From positions 53,771 to 117,770 of the IMG/VR virus record IMGVR_UViG_3300009528_000013: 64,000 nt of DNA; one strand, given 5' to 3'. Shown piece after piece: positions 7,952 to 17,222 of this stretch. The translations under genes were made by a program, and so were the position numbers. The DNA is from a virus. Numbering within the stretch: the first letter of the stretch is position 1; each line of letters starts with the position of its first letter. Below the pieces are notes generated by a model. That model was not told the DNA's origin. It worked only from the letters and a program-made list of their open reading frames with translations, and made no database searches.

Positions 7952-10210
7952 TTGAAAATTGATATTTTGGTTCCAACGAGAAATGGTCTGAGCGATTCTG
8001 TGCAGATGTTCGATTCTTTACAGAGGACAACCAGCCGGTACCGTTTAACCATAATTGATTCGGAGAGTTCAGACGGAACTCCAGAGTTCTTTGAAAGCCA
8101 GAGTATCCGGGTTCTGAGAGTTCGTGACCGAGGTTTCGGGCACGCCATAAACACGGGTCTGGAAATAGTTGAAAGCAATGTTTTTGTTCTTTTGAACAAT
8201 GATATAGTTCTTACCGAAGGGTGGCTCGAAGGCTTGCTCGATACGAAAGAACGAGCCGGGAAGAGCGTTGGTTTTGTGGGTCCGGTAAGCAATTACGCCA
8301 AGAATCATCAGAAGGTCGTGGTACCTGAGAGGGGGGCGCTCGAAGACTTTTCGAGAAAGCACCGGTCGGAACATGCTGGCATGATTACAGAAATCGGAAC
8401 TCTCGGATTTTTCTGCACCCTGCTTGATTCTGAGATGATCAATGAGGTCGGAGAGCTTGAAGAGTGGGGGCCGGGTGGTTTCGAGGACGATGACTATCAA
8501 ATTCGGGCGTGGGAAAAAGGCTGGAAAACGTTACTGAACAAAGAGGTCTTCATTTTTCACCGCGGAGGGCAGACCTTTCAGCGGGAATTTGGAGGTCAAG
8601 AACGGGTCTTTGATAACCGATTTCGGTACTACGAAAAGCATTACCGGCCGGAGCCGAAGATCGTTGCAATTTACCGGGTGCATAATGACAGAGATAATTT
8701 CATTGATTCCTTAGAACAGACTTCGAAGCAAGTTGATGTGATTTACGTTTTCGATGATCGGTCCGACCCTCCGTTACGTGAGATTATTCAACATTTTCCA
8801 AAAATCAAGAGGTACTACTACAAGGAGCCGGACCAGGGATTCGATGAATACGCAGATCGGATGGTCCTGTTGGGGTGGTTGGAAGGATGTGGTTGCGATT
8901 GGGCATTGGCTTTGGACTCCGACGAGCAGCTTGAAGGATATGTTACCTTTCAAAAGCTCCACGACCTCGTTCGAGTTCCAGATCCCTCAATTCGGCAGAT
9001 TATTTTTCCTGAGATCACCTTCTGGAATCGTACCCATTATCGGAATGACGGTCTCTGGGCCGATATGACGAGAGGAAAACTTTTCCGTATCGGGCCAGAA
9101 ATGAGTTTGAGCCGACACGGAAACAGACAGTCCTTGCCAGGGCTACACTGTTCATCGTTCCCCTTGTACCCGGAGGATTGCCGAAGAGGTACTACTCTTC
9201 GAGTTTTGCATTACGGATACAATTCGGAAGAACAGCGGGAAAGGAAGTTTGAATTTTACCAGGATGGAGACCAAGAGAAGAATGTCAATTGGATCGGTGC
9301 TCCTGACTACTCGCATCTCCGCGATGAGAGTCGGATGCTTCTCGTAAAATATGTACCGGGAGTACACGCCTCTCTGAACATCTTAGCTAGACTGGAGGAT
9401 TTAGCCGATCTCTCCGAAGTGCTACTCGAATCTTGGGGAGCGTTTCAACAACGATTGATTTATCTCGATCGGGATCCAGAGTTTTTTGTCGAACCCGATC
9501 ATCGGAGCCCAATTCTTCCCGACATCGATCAACTTAAAAAGCTTTTCCAGGTCGAAGTAATCTTCGGGAAATGCAAAGACTTTTCGGCTAAGCGAAATCT
9601 TCTTCTTTCGCAGTCGCAAGAAGATTGGGTTTTTTCTCTCGATACGGATGAACGATTTGAGGGCTGGCCGATCCTTCGAAAGTTGCTCGACTTTCCTACG
9701 GATGCCTGGATGTTTTGGGTCCAGAATCTTAGAAAGGACGGGCGGCATACGATTACCGAGCGTGTGCGGCTGTTTCATTTAGATAATCGGGTTCGTTGGT
9801 CGGGAGCGATTCATGAGCATATCGAAGTATCGGGAGCGGTCTCAGTTTCGCCCGTGGGAATTGTGCATCTGGGCTTTCTCAAAGAGGAAGAATTTCTTCA
9901 AGAAAAACTGCGAGACTACGAGGCAAAGATTCGTTCCGAATTAGAAAAAACTCCGAATGATCCGATCCTGCTTTTTTCATTGGCTCTTCATCTCCGAGAG
10001 AAGGGAGAAGACGGAGTAGTCGAGTTGTTGAGAAAAGCAATTCGGCTTGATCCGAAATTTGTTCAGGCAAGAACAGAATTGGGTTTGATTCTTCTTCGAG
10101 AGTCCCGGGATCACATTTCTTCAGCGGTGGACATTATGCCGGATTCTTATCCTCTGAAACAAAGCTACCAGACCTTACTTGGGAGCGTCAATGATTTCAC
10201 TCAGGATTAA
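7952..10210 (+). CDS. Three-module glycosyltransferase with TPR tail
   Basis: TTG 7952 is preferred because GAGG lies seven bases upstream, while the in-frame GTG at 7946 would touch it. The product is 752 residues. Module 1 (1-230) is a GT2 (GT-A) domain: ILVPTRNG, LLNNDIVL (DxD-like) and FEDDDYQIRAWEKGW. Module 2 (about 230-480) starts IVAIYRVHND and has ALDSDEQLEG. Module 3 (about 515-650) has FSLDTDERFEG and a WSGAIHEHIEV end typical of GT2-TPR proteins. Residues about 655-740 form TPR-like helices (LRKAIRLDPKFVQARTELG). It interrupts the neck genes and overlaps the next one by 20 bases, which suggests that it glycosylates a virion protein. Confidence 0.8.
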   Translation: MKIDILVPTRNGLSDSVQMFDSLQRTTSRYRLTIIDSESSDGTPEFFESQSIRVLRVRDRGFGHAINTGLEIVESNVFVLLNNDIVLTEGWLEGLLDTKERAGKSVGFVGPVSNYAKNHQKVVVPERGALEDFSRKHRSEHAGMITEIGTLGFFCTLLDSEMINEVGELEEWGPGGFEDDDYQIRAWEKGWKTLLNKEVFIFHRGGQTFQREFGGQERVFDNRFRYYEKHYRPEPKIVAIYRVHNDRDNFIDSLEQTSKQVDVIYVFDDRSDPPLREIIQHFPKIKRYYYKEPDQGFDEYADRMVLLGWLEGCGCDWALALDSDEQLEGYVTFQKLHDLVRVPDPSIRQIIFPEITFWNRTHYRNDGLWADMTRGKLFRIGPEMSLSRHGNRQSLPGLHCSSFPLYPEDCRRGTTLRVLHYGYNSEEQRERKFEFYQDGDQEKNVNWIGAPDYSHLRDESRMLLVKYVPGVHASLNILARLEDLADLSEVLLESWGAFQQRLIYLDRDPEFFVEPDHRSPILPDIDQLKKLFQVEVIFGKCKDFSAKRNLLLSQSQEDWVFSLDTDERFEGWPILRKLLDFPTDAWMFWVQNLRKDGRHTITERVRLFHLDNRVRWSGAIHEHIEVSGAVSVSPVGIVHLGFLKEEEFLQEKLRDYEAKIRSELEKTPNDPILLFSLALHLREKGEDGVVELLRKAIRLDPKFVQARTELGLILLRESRDHISSAVDIMPDSYPLKQSYQTLLGSVNDFTQD

Positions 10211-10712
10211 AGATCGTGCAACGCCCTATCTGAAGCAAGTTTATGGGCAAGAGATGAACCGAGTCATCAGGAACCTTTCGACAGCCGCTGACTTTATTCT
10301 GGAGAAGTTCCAGGATGCCACTTCGCCGAGTCCAAATTATAGTTTAGCCCAGCTTAAAGCGATGGGGTATCCTTACGGAATTTTACCAACAGTAAAACCC
10401 CGATCACCGATTCCTCATGCTCCTGAGTGGCTAATCAACCGGCAAACCGGGCAGCTTAACCGAGACTTGGCCGTTTTCCCGATTAACGTAACTGCCGAAT
10501 CAATTTGGATTCAGATCGGAGTAAAGAGAGGTTCGAAGACCGAAAAATACGGGCCGATGGTCATTCTCGGTACATCAAAAATGGTCGGAAGAAATTTTAT
10601 GATGGAGTCAGTGATGGGCAATCTTCAGATTATCCGCAAGCTGATGCTCCGAACCAGAATAAGGAAGGGAGCCGCGTGGAAAATAAAGACAGGGGCCCCG
10701 TGGCGTGATTAA
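10191..10712 (+). CDS. Neck / minor tail protein, HK97 gp10-like
   Basis: The protein has 173 residues. ATG 10191 is chosen over TTG 10179 since GGGAG lies eight bases upstream. The sequence has a helical N-terminus (LKQVYGQEMNRVIRNL), a hinge with many prolines, a beta region (VFPINVTAESIWIQIGV), then YGPMVILGTSKMVGRNFM, which resembles the Y-x-x-x-x-E/L-G-T-x-x-x-x-x-R-P-F signature of gp10-like proteins. Together with the next gene it should form the head-tail joint. Confidence 0.65.
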   Translation: MISLRIKDRATPYLKQVYGQEMNRVIRNLSTAADFILEKFQDATSPSPNYSLAQLKAMGYPYGILPTVKPRSPIPHAPEWLINRQTGQLNRDLAVFPINVTAESIWIQIGVKRGSKTEKYGPMVILGTSKMVGRNFMMESVMGNLQIIRKLMLRTRIRKGAAWKIKTGAPWRD

Positions 10713-10727
10713 GATGGAGGTTCTCCC

Positions 10728-11120
10728 GTGGAAGGGACATGGAAAAAGAATCTCATTCAAATGCTGGTTCAGACAACCTCAATCCGGGATCAAGTCGGAT
10801 GGAGAGTTTACCCCGCTCGACTCGCGAGCGTTCAGGATCCGAAGTTTCCATGTATTAACTTTGAAACTGAAGGGGGCGCTTTTCCCTATCGAGGTGCTCC
10901 GTACTCAACTTTTTCAATTCGCTTTTGGTTTTACACCGAAGAATCAATGGGGGCCGCGCATAAATTATATGCGCTTGGAGATGCAGTCTTGAGAAACTCT
11001 ATCATCGTTGGCGAGGAAATGTCGGCTGTTTTGGATCCAGCGTCAAGACCAGTTGAAATTTCCGAGTCTGATTTGTTTTGTGAAACAGTCAACTATTTTG
11101 GGAGAGCAATTCATGGCTGA
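10728..11120 (+). CDS. Tail terminator / tail completion protein
   Basis: The protein has 130 residues and starts with GTG 10728, nine bases after GGAGG. An overlapping frame (10705-10992) has weaker character. The helix-then-beta pattern (LIQMLVQTTSIRDQVGWRVYPARL ... STFSIRFWFYTEESMG) and the location just before the tail tube gene fit the tail terminator fold that caps the tail and joins the neck. Confidence 0.55.
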   Translation: MEGTWKKNLIQMLVQTTSIRDQVGWRVYPARLASVQDPKFPCINFETEGGAFPYRGAPYSTFSIRFWFYTEESMGAAHKLYALGDAVLRNSIIVGEEMSAVLDPASRPVEISESDLFCETVNYFGRAIHG

Positions 11121-11343
11121 AAATGAGTTGAAAGTAGGTACGCTGCCGTGGAAATGTGAGAATTGCAAAGCAAAACTTGGGATGCTTGATGTCGGTCGGA
11201 GTGTTCTGACGATCAAAGTCAAAGATGCTTACATCTGGGTCAGGAACGGGGATGTCTCGATGACTTGCCGGAATTGCGGATCCATCAATACGCTGGAGCA
11301 AGAGTCAGAACAAAGAGTTTCAGAGGAGTCAAAGGAGGGATAA
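11113..11343 (+). CDS. Small zinc-ribbon protein (Com-like)
   Basis: The protein has 76 residues. ATG 11113 has GGGAG upstream and overlaps the previous gene by eight bases; the longer frame would mostly duplicate that gene's DNA. It has two C-x2-C pairs (WKCENCKAKLG and MTCRNCGSINTL) and so should fold around one zinc ion, like phage Mu Com, which binds nucleic acid. Its role among tail genes is unknown; RNA binding is a guess from the fold. Confidence 0.65.
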   Translation: MAENELKVGTLPWKCENCKAKLGMLDVGRSVLTIKVKDAYIWVRNGDVSMTCRNCGSINTLEQESEQRVSEESKEG

Positions 11344-11346
11344 GAG

Positions 11347-11931
11347 ATGGGTGTCTTTAATATGCCGACCGTCGATGACAAACAGCTATCCTTCGGACCA
11401 GGAGTAGTCTCAATGGCTTTGGCTGGTGTAACGCCGACAGGTGACGTGGGTGCTGTTGATGTTGGAATGGTTTTGACTCATTCGGTCGATGCGCTGGATG
11501 CTTTGCAGGGATCGCCAAGAAGGATCGTTGCGAGTTTCCGGCAAGCCGAAGGAGTTACGTTCGCTTTCACCGGGCTTCAATGGAATCTCGCCAATATGAA
11601 GATGTACGTCGGTGGCGGAGAGTACACTGCAGCAGCATCGGATGAAACCTTTGGCTTCGGCGGTTCGTTGCGCTTTACCGAAGTATCGATGATATTGCGA
11701 CATCAGATGCCGCCGAATGTCGGAAAAACGGTTGGGGATACCATTGAGATCCGGATCTGGAAAGCACGCTCAATTGGCGATATGCCGATCGCTTTCTCCG
11801 AGGATTTACACACTTTCCCAGTCAGTTTCCAGGCGCTTGATGCAGGTTACGAGTGGGGGAACGATACGTGTCCGGCGATAACTGGTGACGAGCGGTACTA
11901 CCGGATGAATCGAGTTGTTGCACCTACATAA
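11347..11931 (+). CDS. Major tail tube protein
   Basis: The protein has 194 residues and its start is supported by AGGAGG. It is predicted mostly beta, with GVVSMALAGVTPTG, a loop SVDALDALQGSPRRIVASF, and GGSLRFTEVSMILRHQM, a typical strand pattern for tail tube monomers. It sits just before the frameshifted chaperone and the tape measure, the conserved position of the tube gene. There is no sheath gene nearby, which supports a non-contractile tail. Confidence 0.7.
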   Translation: MGVFNMPTVDDKQLSFGPGVVSMALAGVTPTGDVGAVDVGMVLTHSVDALDALQGSPRRIVASFRQAEGVTFAFTGLQWNLANMKMYVGGGEYTAAASDETFGFGGSLRFTEVSMILRHQMPPNVGKTVGDTIEIRIWKARSIGDMPIAFSEDLHTFPVSFQALDAGYEWGNDTCPAITGDERYYRMNRVVAPT

Positions 11932-12020
11932 AGCGTGGTAGTCACACAAATAGCAAACGACAGGCAACTCTAAATTTGGTTCAGGTCAGAGAGGCCGGAA
12001 AGAACCGAAAGGAGGTCAGC

Positions 12021-12461
12021 ATGTCGGGTCCCACAGTAGTGGCCGACGAGAAAGGTACCGACGAGAAGGACGAAGCTCAAATCTGGGGTGAGATTCCGGA
12101 GAAAGTCAAACTCACAACGATCGGTGGAGAAGAGATTGAGGTAGTTTTGAGATTTCCTGCGAAGAAAGAGCTTCAAGTTATCGCCGCGATTCGCAAGGAA
12201 ACTAAGAAAGCAGGATCGGAAGTTGAGAAGCTGGTGAATGAGGACCTGAACACCGTAGAGATGATCAATTTGGCGTTGGCGTACATCCCGGAGCTATCGA
12301 TTCAAGTGGCTGCACTCCTGATGGAAAGAGAAAAGACCTGGGTTGAAGAAAACCTGTCTTTCGCTTCTATCGCAAAGGTGGTGAAGCCTTTTTTTATGAG
12401 TTGGCTCGGCATCTTAGACCGGAAAACTCTGGAGACATTTCTACAGTTCGGTCTAAGTTAG
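12021..12461 (+). CDS. Tail assembly chaperone, short form (gpG-like)
   Basis: The protein has 146 residues and starts at ATG 12021 behind AAAGGAGG. It carries an acidic start and a KKELQVIAAIRKETKKAG helix, with AALLMEREKTWVEENLS further on. It is followed directly by an overlapping frame that precedes the tape measure, as in lambda G and GT. A run of seven T at 12389-12395 read as T TTT TTT allows a -1 shift to the longer product. Chaperones of this type coat the tape measure during tail assembly. Confidence 0.75.
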   Translation: MSGPTVVADEKGTDEKDEAQIWGEIPEKVKLTTIGGEEIEVVLRFPAKKELQVIAAIRKETKKAGSEVEKLVNEDLNTVEMINLALAYIPELSIQVAALLMEREKTWVEENLSFASIAKVVKPFFMSWLGILDRKTLETFLQFGLS

Positions 12462-12688
12462 GGATATCGAAAGTGCTCTGGTATTTTTCTTCGGAATTTG
12501 GATGGACGGTTGACGAGACTCTGAAGCGGACAATTGATGAGCTCGAATTGTTGCTCGAAGCAGGACTCGAGGTCGTTCACAGTGAATCTGGACAACAGCC
12601 CCGGAAACCGACTTTCCAAGCCTCAGATCCGGGTCAATTAGCAGCATTTGTGAGTCAGGTCGGAATTCAGATTCATCAGGAGGGATGA
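12021..12688 (+). CDS. Tail assembly chaperone, -1 frameshift product (gpGT-like)
   Basis: Slipping by -1 on T TTT TTT (12389-12395) joins the first 125 residues of the short form to 97 residues in the other frame, which continues Y-E-L-A-R-H and ends at 12688, giving 222 residues. The second frame has no credible ribosome binding site of its own, and its stop is one base before the tape measure ATG (12690). The T segment contains FSSEFGWTVDETLKRTIDE, a common helix in such proteins. The shift is inferred from slippery sequence, frame and synteny. Confidence 0.7.
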
Positions 12689-12689
12689 A

Positions 12690-15600
12690 ATGCCCGATCC
12701 GCAGGGTCTCGAAGCGACAGGAATAGCGCTTGGAACGCTTGCTATCACTTTACTGGCCCGAACGAAAGCTTTTCGGGATCAGATGGCTAAAGCGTTAAAT
12801 GCGCTGAAGAAGTTCAACGCCGAAGCTTCGAAACAGAAAGCGGCTTTCGCTGGAATGGCGAAAGCCGTTAGTGCATCGGTACGAGAGACAACGAGTGCGG
12901 TCACTGCCGGAACGAAGCAAACTCAGAGCGCAATGTCTGCGGTTAGCAAGCAGTACAAAACTTCCTCGGATCAGGCGCAAGCTTCTGGCAGGAAGACTCG
13001 CACCTCGGTTCAACAAACAGCCAGTACGATGGATAAGGCTGGAAAGCAGATGATATCCCGGGGCAAACAACAACTGGGCGCGATCATCTCATTTCAGGAG
13101 GGGGTCGCAAAGTTTATTAAATTGAACGTGAGATGGTTTGTGGTTTGGCGAAGTTTCTGGTTTTTGTGGTCGAAATTGCAAGATGCCTTAGAGAATATCA
13201 ATGTGCTGATGCATGAAACCTCATTGGCTCTTCGAACTGGTGCGGATGCCTTGAGTAACGAGGTCGAACTGCTGGTTAAACGGAATGCTCTAACCCGGGA
13301 AGCGATCCGGTTCACCGCGCAGCATACAAAAAGTCTCCGGGATTATATCAAGTCATTCTACTATCTGACGACCGCCGGCCTAGCTTGGAACGTTGCACAA
13401 GAGACGATTGATACCACGATGGAGACTGCCATCGCGCTCGATGAAGATGCCATTCAAACAACTCGAACGCTGACTTCGTTGTATAATGTCTTCGGAAAGA
13501 CGCTGACCACTGCTCGGACGCCAGTTGCGAAGATGCAGAAGATTTCGGCGATCCTAACCGCCACTTTTAGGCAACAAGACATTGAAATGGCGGATTACAA
13601 CAAGGCAATGACTTACGTCGGCGCTTTAAGTAAGACTGCCGGAGTTTCGTTAGAGGTTTTAGTTGCTTCGCTTGGAGTCTTAGGAACGCACTTTGTTAAA
13701 AGCTCGAAGGGTGGGACTGCTTTAGCTCGTACTTTCGCTCGACTGCTGAGGTATCCGGAGCGCCTTGCAAAAGTCACTGGCTTTGCTTTTGATCCGTCTA
13801 GGCCTCTGCAATTTGAACAAGCGGTGAGGTTGATTGGCCAGGAGCTTCGCAAGTCGTCTTCAGATACTGATGAATTTGCGGTCAGTACTCAGAAAGCTGC
13901 TGAGATGATTGATCTCTTGGGTTTACGTGGGATTCGAGTGATTACACTGGCTGAGAACTTTGAGAAGCTGGCCGAACAGATTCGGATAAACAGAGAAGCA
14001 ACTTATGATCTGGTCGAATCGATGGTTGCGCTGGTCGAATCCGACCCCTCCGCACAATTAAAAATACTCGGCAATGCCGTTTCGATGAACATTACAGCGA
14101 TGGTTCGGGGTGCGATTCAGACCCAAACGTTCTCGGGGCAACTTGCTTCTCTTAACAAGGTTCTTTTAAGAGCCATCGATTTGTCCGAAGATCTCGGTCG
14201 TGCGGTGGGAATGCTGCTAGGTTCTATAGAGAAAATTCCCGTGGCGCTGATTGCTTGGCGCCTGTCCTCTGGAAAAGCAATCGCTCCGACATCGGCGCTC
14301 GGAAAATGGGTTGATAGGCTTGGATTAAGTTTGCTCTTGGTAGGGAGAGCGTTCACTCGGACTAAGGTAAATCAGAGAGTGATCGGTCTTGGAGCGGCAA
14401 TGAAAGGCATTGTTGGGAACTTTACAAAGTTTGTCCCGGCGATTGGCCGAGTATTAGGAAGGCTTGGAAAATTCGCGGGTTGGTTCGGAATAGCAATTGG
14501 TGCGATGGGTGCTTTCGGTGTGGCCTGGGATGCGATAACTGGAAAATTTACGAAGAAGTCTATGCAGTTTGCTTTCGAAGAGGTAGCGATTCAGAAGGGT
14601 TTGCTTTCGAAGATTGCCTCCTTTCTTAGTCTTCGAAATCTTTCCTATCGGATTGCAAATTACAAGTTGATGAAAATGTGGGAGAAGAGAAGGGATGCCT
14701 ATGCAAAGGAGTTGGATAAGGAAGAATTGACTGAGACCGAGCACGCGCAAAGGATGCAGGAATACATGATCCGTACTTGGTCAATTTGGCTTGGAGTCGA
14801 AGAAACGCAACTGAGGAAGAGAATGGGTCTGATTACGGAGGCCGACGAAGAACTGATGGGCGAGCGAGTTCGTATCGAAGGTGAAACTCTACAGGAACTC
14901 CGAAAACTACAACAGTCCGGTTTAGAAAATCAGCTTTACGCTTTAGATCAGCGCATCATGGTCATGAAGGCAAAGGAAGCTGATGCCAGTCTGATCGAAA
15001 CTTATTTTACTACAAAAAGAGAGGCAATCTTTTCAAAGGCTTTGAAGGGACTCAGTGAAAAGTATCGTAAAGCTTGGGATGCAATGCGACAGACTCAGAA
15101 AACCTCGTTAGACAGACAGCTTGAGGATTCTCGGGCGGCAGGATCCGAGCTTGAAAAAATATACGCTCTGAATCTGTTAATCCGGGCTCGAATGCAGTAC
15201 GAAGCAGGAACTGCAGAAGCGGATATAATTTCCGATGCGATGAAAGCGCTGGAAAATGAAACGCTTGAAGGAATGAACGCGATAGAAATGGCTCGGATAC
15301 AAGCAAGGCACTACGGTTTGGATGACCTGTATGAATTGCTTCAGGAGTCGGCGGACAAAGAAAAATTACTTCAGGTCAATAAAGGGATCGCCCTGCTCCA
15401 GATTGAAAAGAAGGCGCTTAAAGAGTTGACAGGTCTTTTGAAGGAGCAGACAAACTTTCGCCACGGGAAATTGATCGCGGGCGGCAAAAAAGACCTGGTA
15501 GCCTTGAAACAGAATTACGAAAAACGGAAGACGGCGGCCGCAGAAGAGGTTGCAGAAATTACTGAATCTAGAGAAGCGAGTCAAAGTGCACAGACGGCTG

Positions 15601-17222
15601 CAACCAAAGCGCATCAAAAGGCATTGACCAAGCTTACCGTACAAAACGAAATTGAACGTTCTGAAATTGAAGCACATTGGGCGAAGAAAAGAGCAGATCT
15701 CCGAGCGAAAAATACCGTCGAAAATTACCGTCAGACTGTCACAGCGTGGCAAAACATTGCGAAAAGAATCGGTGACATTCATCGGAAGCATCTGGATAAT
15801 ATCGAAAAACAGCGCGCGGTGAGTACTGAAAAAGAGATTACCGATGCGGACGAAAGGAAAAAAGTTCTTGAGAAGTTAGACGAGGATGAGGTTGTAAGCA
15901 CGATCTGGCGCGATGTGGCGCTCTATAAGGCAAGGTTTAAGGAAGCTGAGGCCTATTTCAAGTATCTGCTTAGAGTCAAGCAGCACGTAGTCAAGGCACT
16001 TACGGAAGATGACCAGGAGATGGCCGATTCGAGCAGTCGTGCCTGGATAAGTATCATGGCTGGTATGACCGGTGCTTCGGAAGATTACTTGAAACGAATT
16101 GGAACATTTTCAGACATGGTAAAAAGGATATTCAGTAGGCTCTATCAGGATTTGGAAAATGTGATTTCCTCCTCACTTCAGAAGATGATCGGGTTAGAAG
16201 ATGAATACAGTCGAGAATCTCTGGAATTGATTGCGGAAAGAAACGAAGAGCGGAAACAGAGACTCAGAGATGATCTTGAAGAGGGAAAAATCAATCGTGA
16301 ACGATATTACCTCGAACTCGATGAAATGGATCGGAAGTTTACTGAGGAAGTCGAAAATCGGCGCAGGGGCTTCACAAAAAATATGGGTGAACTGTGGAAG
16401 AGCCTACAAAGAACTGCGTTGGCGGAATTTTCTAAACTGATAGTTGGAATCATTGCAGAGAGCATGAAGAAACTGGCGGTCGAGAAGGGGATCACTAAAG
16501 CGGTAGTTTCTGAACAGACGGCACAAGGAGTCTCTAAGCTCTGGAATTGGTTCACAGGGCTCGGCCCGATTGGAATGGTTATCGGTGCGGGTGTCGTCGC
16601 CGGTTTCATTGCAAAAATGACCGGGTTGGTTAAGTTTGCTAAAGGTGGGGTTGTCAAAAAGCGAACCGCTGCTCTCATTGGTGAGGAAGGCCCGGAAGCC
16701 GTGATCCCTTTAGAGAGGAGAAAAGGGAAGCTCGGAGTTTCGGAGCGCGGGCGAGAGATTCTTCAGCCGCTTCTCGGTCTTTTTGCCAAAGGCGGGATCA
16801 TCAAGAAAAAAACGGCTGCTCTCATTGGCGAGGAAGGCCCAGAAGCTGTAATTCCATTGACGCGGAAAGCGGGGAGACTGGGAATTTCGGAACGAGGGCG
16901 AGAGATTCTTCAGCCGCTTCTCGGTCTTGAAGAGACGATTCCATCGCTGCTTCGGTCCGCTGCTCAAACTGAAGGTTTGATTCGATTAAGTCCCGAGGCG
17001 ACTGCTGCTCTTGGTGCAAGATCAAGACCGGCTTCTATGAAAACGGAACAGAAGGTAGATATTAGCGTGACTTTTGAAGGCGATACGATTGACTTTACTG
17101 GTAGCGTTCCGATGATCAACGACATAACCACGATTGACAAAGTTTATGAAGATATTTGGTTGCCTGCGAAGCGGCGCAGGATCGAGCGTTTGAAGGAGAC
17201 GATTGCGGAGGTAATCGAATGA
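12690..17222 (+). CDS. Tail tape measure protein
   Basis: The protein has 1510 residues, the longest in the window, and lies directly behind the chaperone pair with AGGAGG upstream. The N-terminal 120 residues are Ala/Lys/Gln/Thr-rich helix. Residues about 160-480 match the conserved tape measure core (YLTTAGLAWNVAQETIDTTM; AALSKTAGVSLEVLVASLG-like, SSKGGTALARTFARLLRYPE). Hydrophobic segments lie near 510-620, long coiled coil from about 650-1250, and GLGPIGMVIGAGVVAGFIAKM near 1300. Two tandem copies of a 50-residue unit ending in GEEGPEAVIPL follow. At about 0.15 nm per residue, the tail would be near 225 nm long. Confidence 0.9.
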   Translation: MPDPQGLEATGIALGTLAITLLARTKAFRDQMAKALNALKKFNAEASKQKAAFAGMAKAVSASVRETTSAVTAGTKQTQSAMSAVSKQYKTSSDQAQASGRKTRTSVQQTASTMDKAGKQMISRGKQQLGAIISFQEGVAKFIKLNVRWFVVWRSFWFLWSKLQDALENINVLMHETSLALRTGADALSNEVELLVKRNALTREAIRFTAQHTKSLRDYIKSFYYLTTAGLAWNVAQETIDTTMETAIALDEDAIQTTRTLTSLYNVFGKTLTTARTPVAKMQKISAILTATFRQQDIEMADYNKAMTYVGALSKTAGVSLEVLVASLGVLGTHFVKSSKGGTALARTFARLLRYPERLAKVTGFAFDPSRPLQFEQAVRLIGQELRKSSSDTDEFAVSTQKAAEMIDLLGLRGIRVITLAENFEKLAEQIRINREATYDLVESMVALVESDPSAQLKILGNAVSMNITAMVRGAIQTQTFSGQLASLNKVLLRAIDLSEDLGRAVGMLLGSIEKIPVALIAWRLSSGKAIAPTSALGKWVDRLGLSLLLVGRAFTRTKVNQRVIGLGAAMKGIVGNFTKFVPAIGRVLGRLGKFAGWFGIAIGAMGAFGVAWDAITGKFTKKSMQFAFEEVAIQKGLLSKIASFLSLRNLSYRIANYKLMKMWEKRRDAYAKELDKEELTETEHAQRMQEYMIRTWSIWLGVEETQLRKRMGLITEADEELMGERVRIEGETLQELRKLQQSGLENQLYALDQRIMVMKAKEADASLIETYFTTKREAIFSKALKGLSEKYRKAWDAMRQTQKTSLDRQLEDSRAAGSELEKIYALNLLIRARMQYEAGTAEADIISDAMKALENETLEGMNAIEMARIQARHYGLDDLYELLQESADKEKLLQVNKGIALLQIEKKALKELTGLLKEQTNFRHGKLIAGGKKDLVALKQNYEKRKTAAAEEVAEITESREASQSAQTAATKAHQKALTKLTVQNEIERSEIEAHWAKKRADLRAKNTVENYRQTVTAWQNIAKRIGDIHRKHLDNIEKQRAVSTEKEITDADERKKVLEKLDEDEVVSTIWRDVALYKARFKEAEAYFKYLLRVKQHVVKALTEDDQEMADSSSRAWISIMAGMTGASEDYLKRIGTFSDMVKRIFSRLYQDLENVISSSLQKMIGLEDEYSRESLELIAERNEERKQRLRDDLEEGKINRERYYLELDEMDRKFTEEVENRRRGFTKNMGELWKSLQRTALAEFSKLIVGIIAESMKKLAVEKGITKAVVSEQTAQGVSKLWNWFTGLGPIGMVIGAGVVAGFIAKMTGLVKFAKGGVVKKRTAALIGEEGPEAVIPLERRKGKLGVSERGREILQPLLGLFAKGGIIKKKTAALIGEEGPEAVIPLTRKAGRLGISERGREILQPLLGLEETIPSLLRSAAQTEGLIRLSPEATAALGARSRPASMKTEQKVDISVTFEGDTIDFTGSVPMINDITTIDKVYEDIWLPAKRRRIERLKETIAEVIE
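16632..16928 (+). repeat. Tandem duplication in tape measure C-terminus
   Basis: Two units of about 147-150 bases (16632-16781 and 16782-16928) encode nearly the same 50 residues: FAKGG-x2-KK-x-TAALIGEEG, PEAVIPL, then SERGREILQPLLGL. The last 33 bases of each unit are identical. The GEEGPEAVIPL motif is common at tape measure C-termini but usually single. Confidence 0.85.

Noticed and set aside
10705-10992. 95-residue frame overlapping the tail terminator gene
   Set aside because: The GTG-started frame at 10728 is longer, fits tail terminator character and overlaps properly with the next gene.
12401-12688. Separate 95-residue gene after the tail chaperone
   Set aside because: It has no ribosome binding site, overlaps the chaperone, and is in the -1 frame after a T7 slippery run, so it is treated as the frameshifted end of the chaperone.
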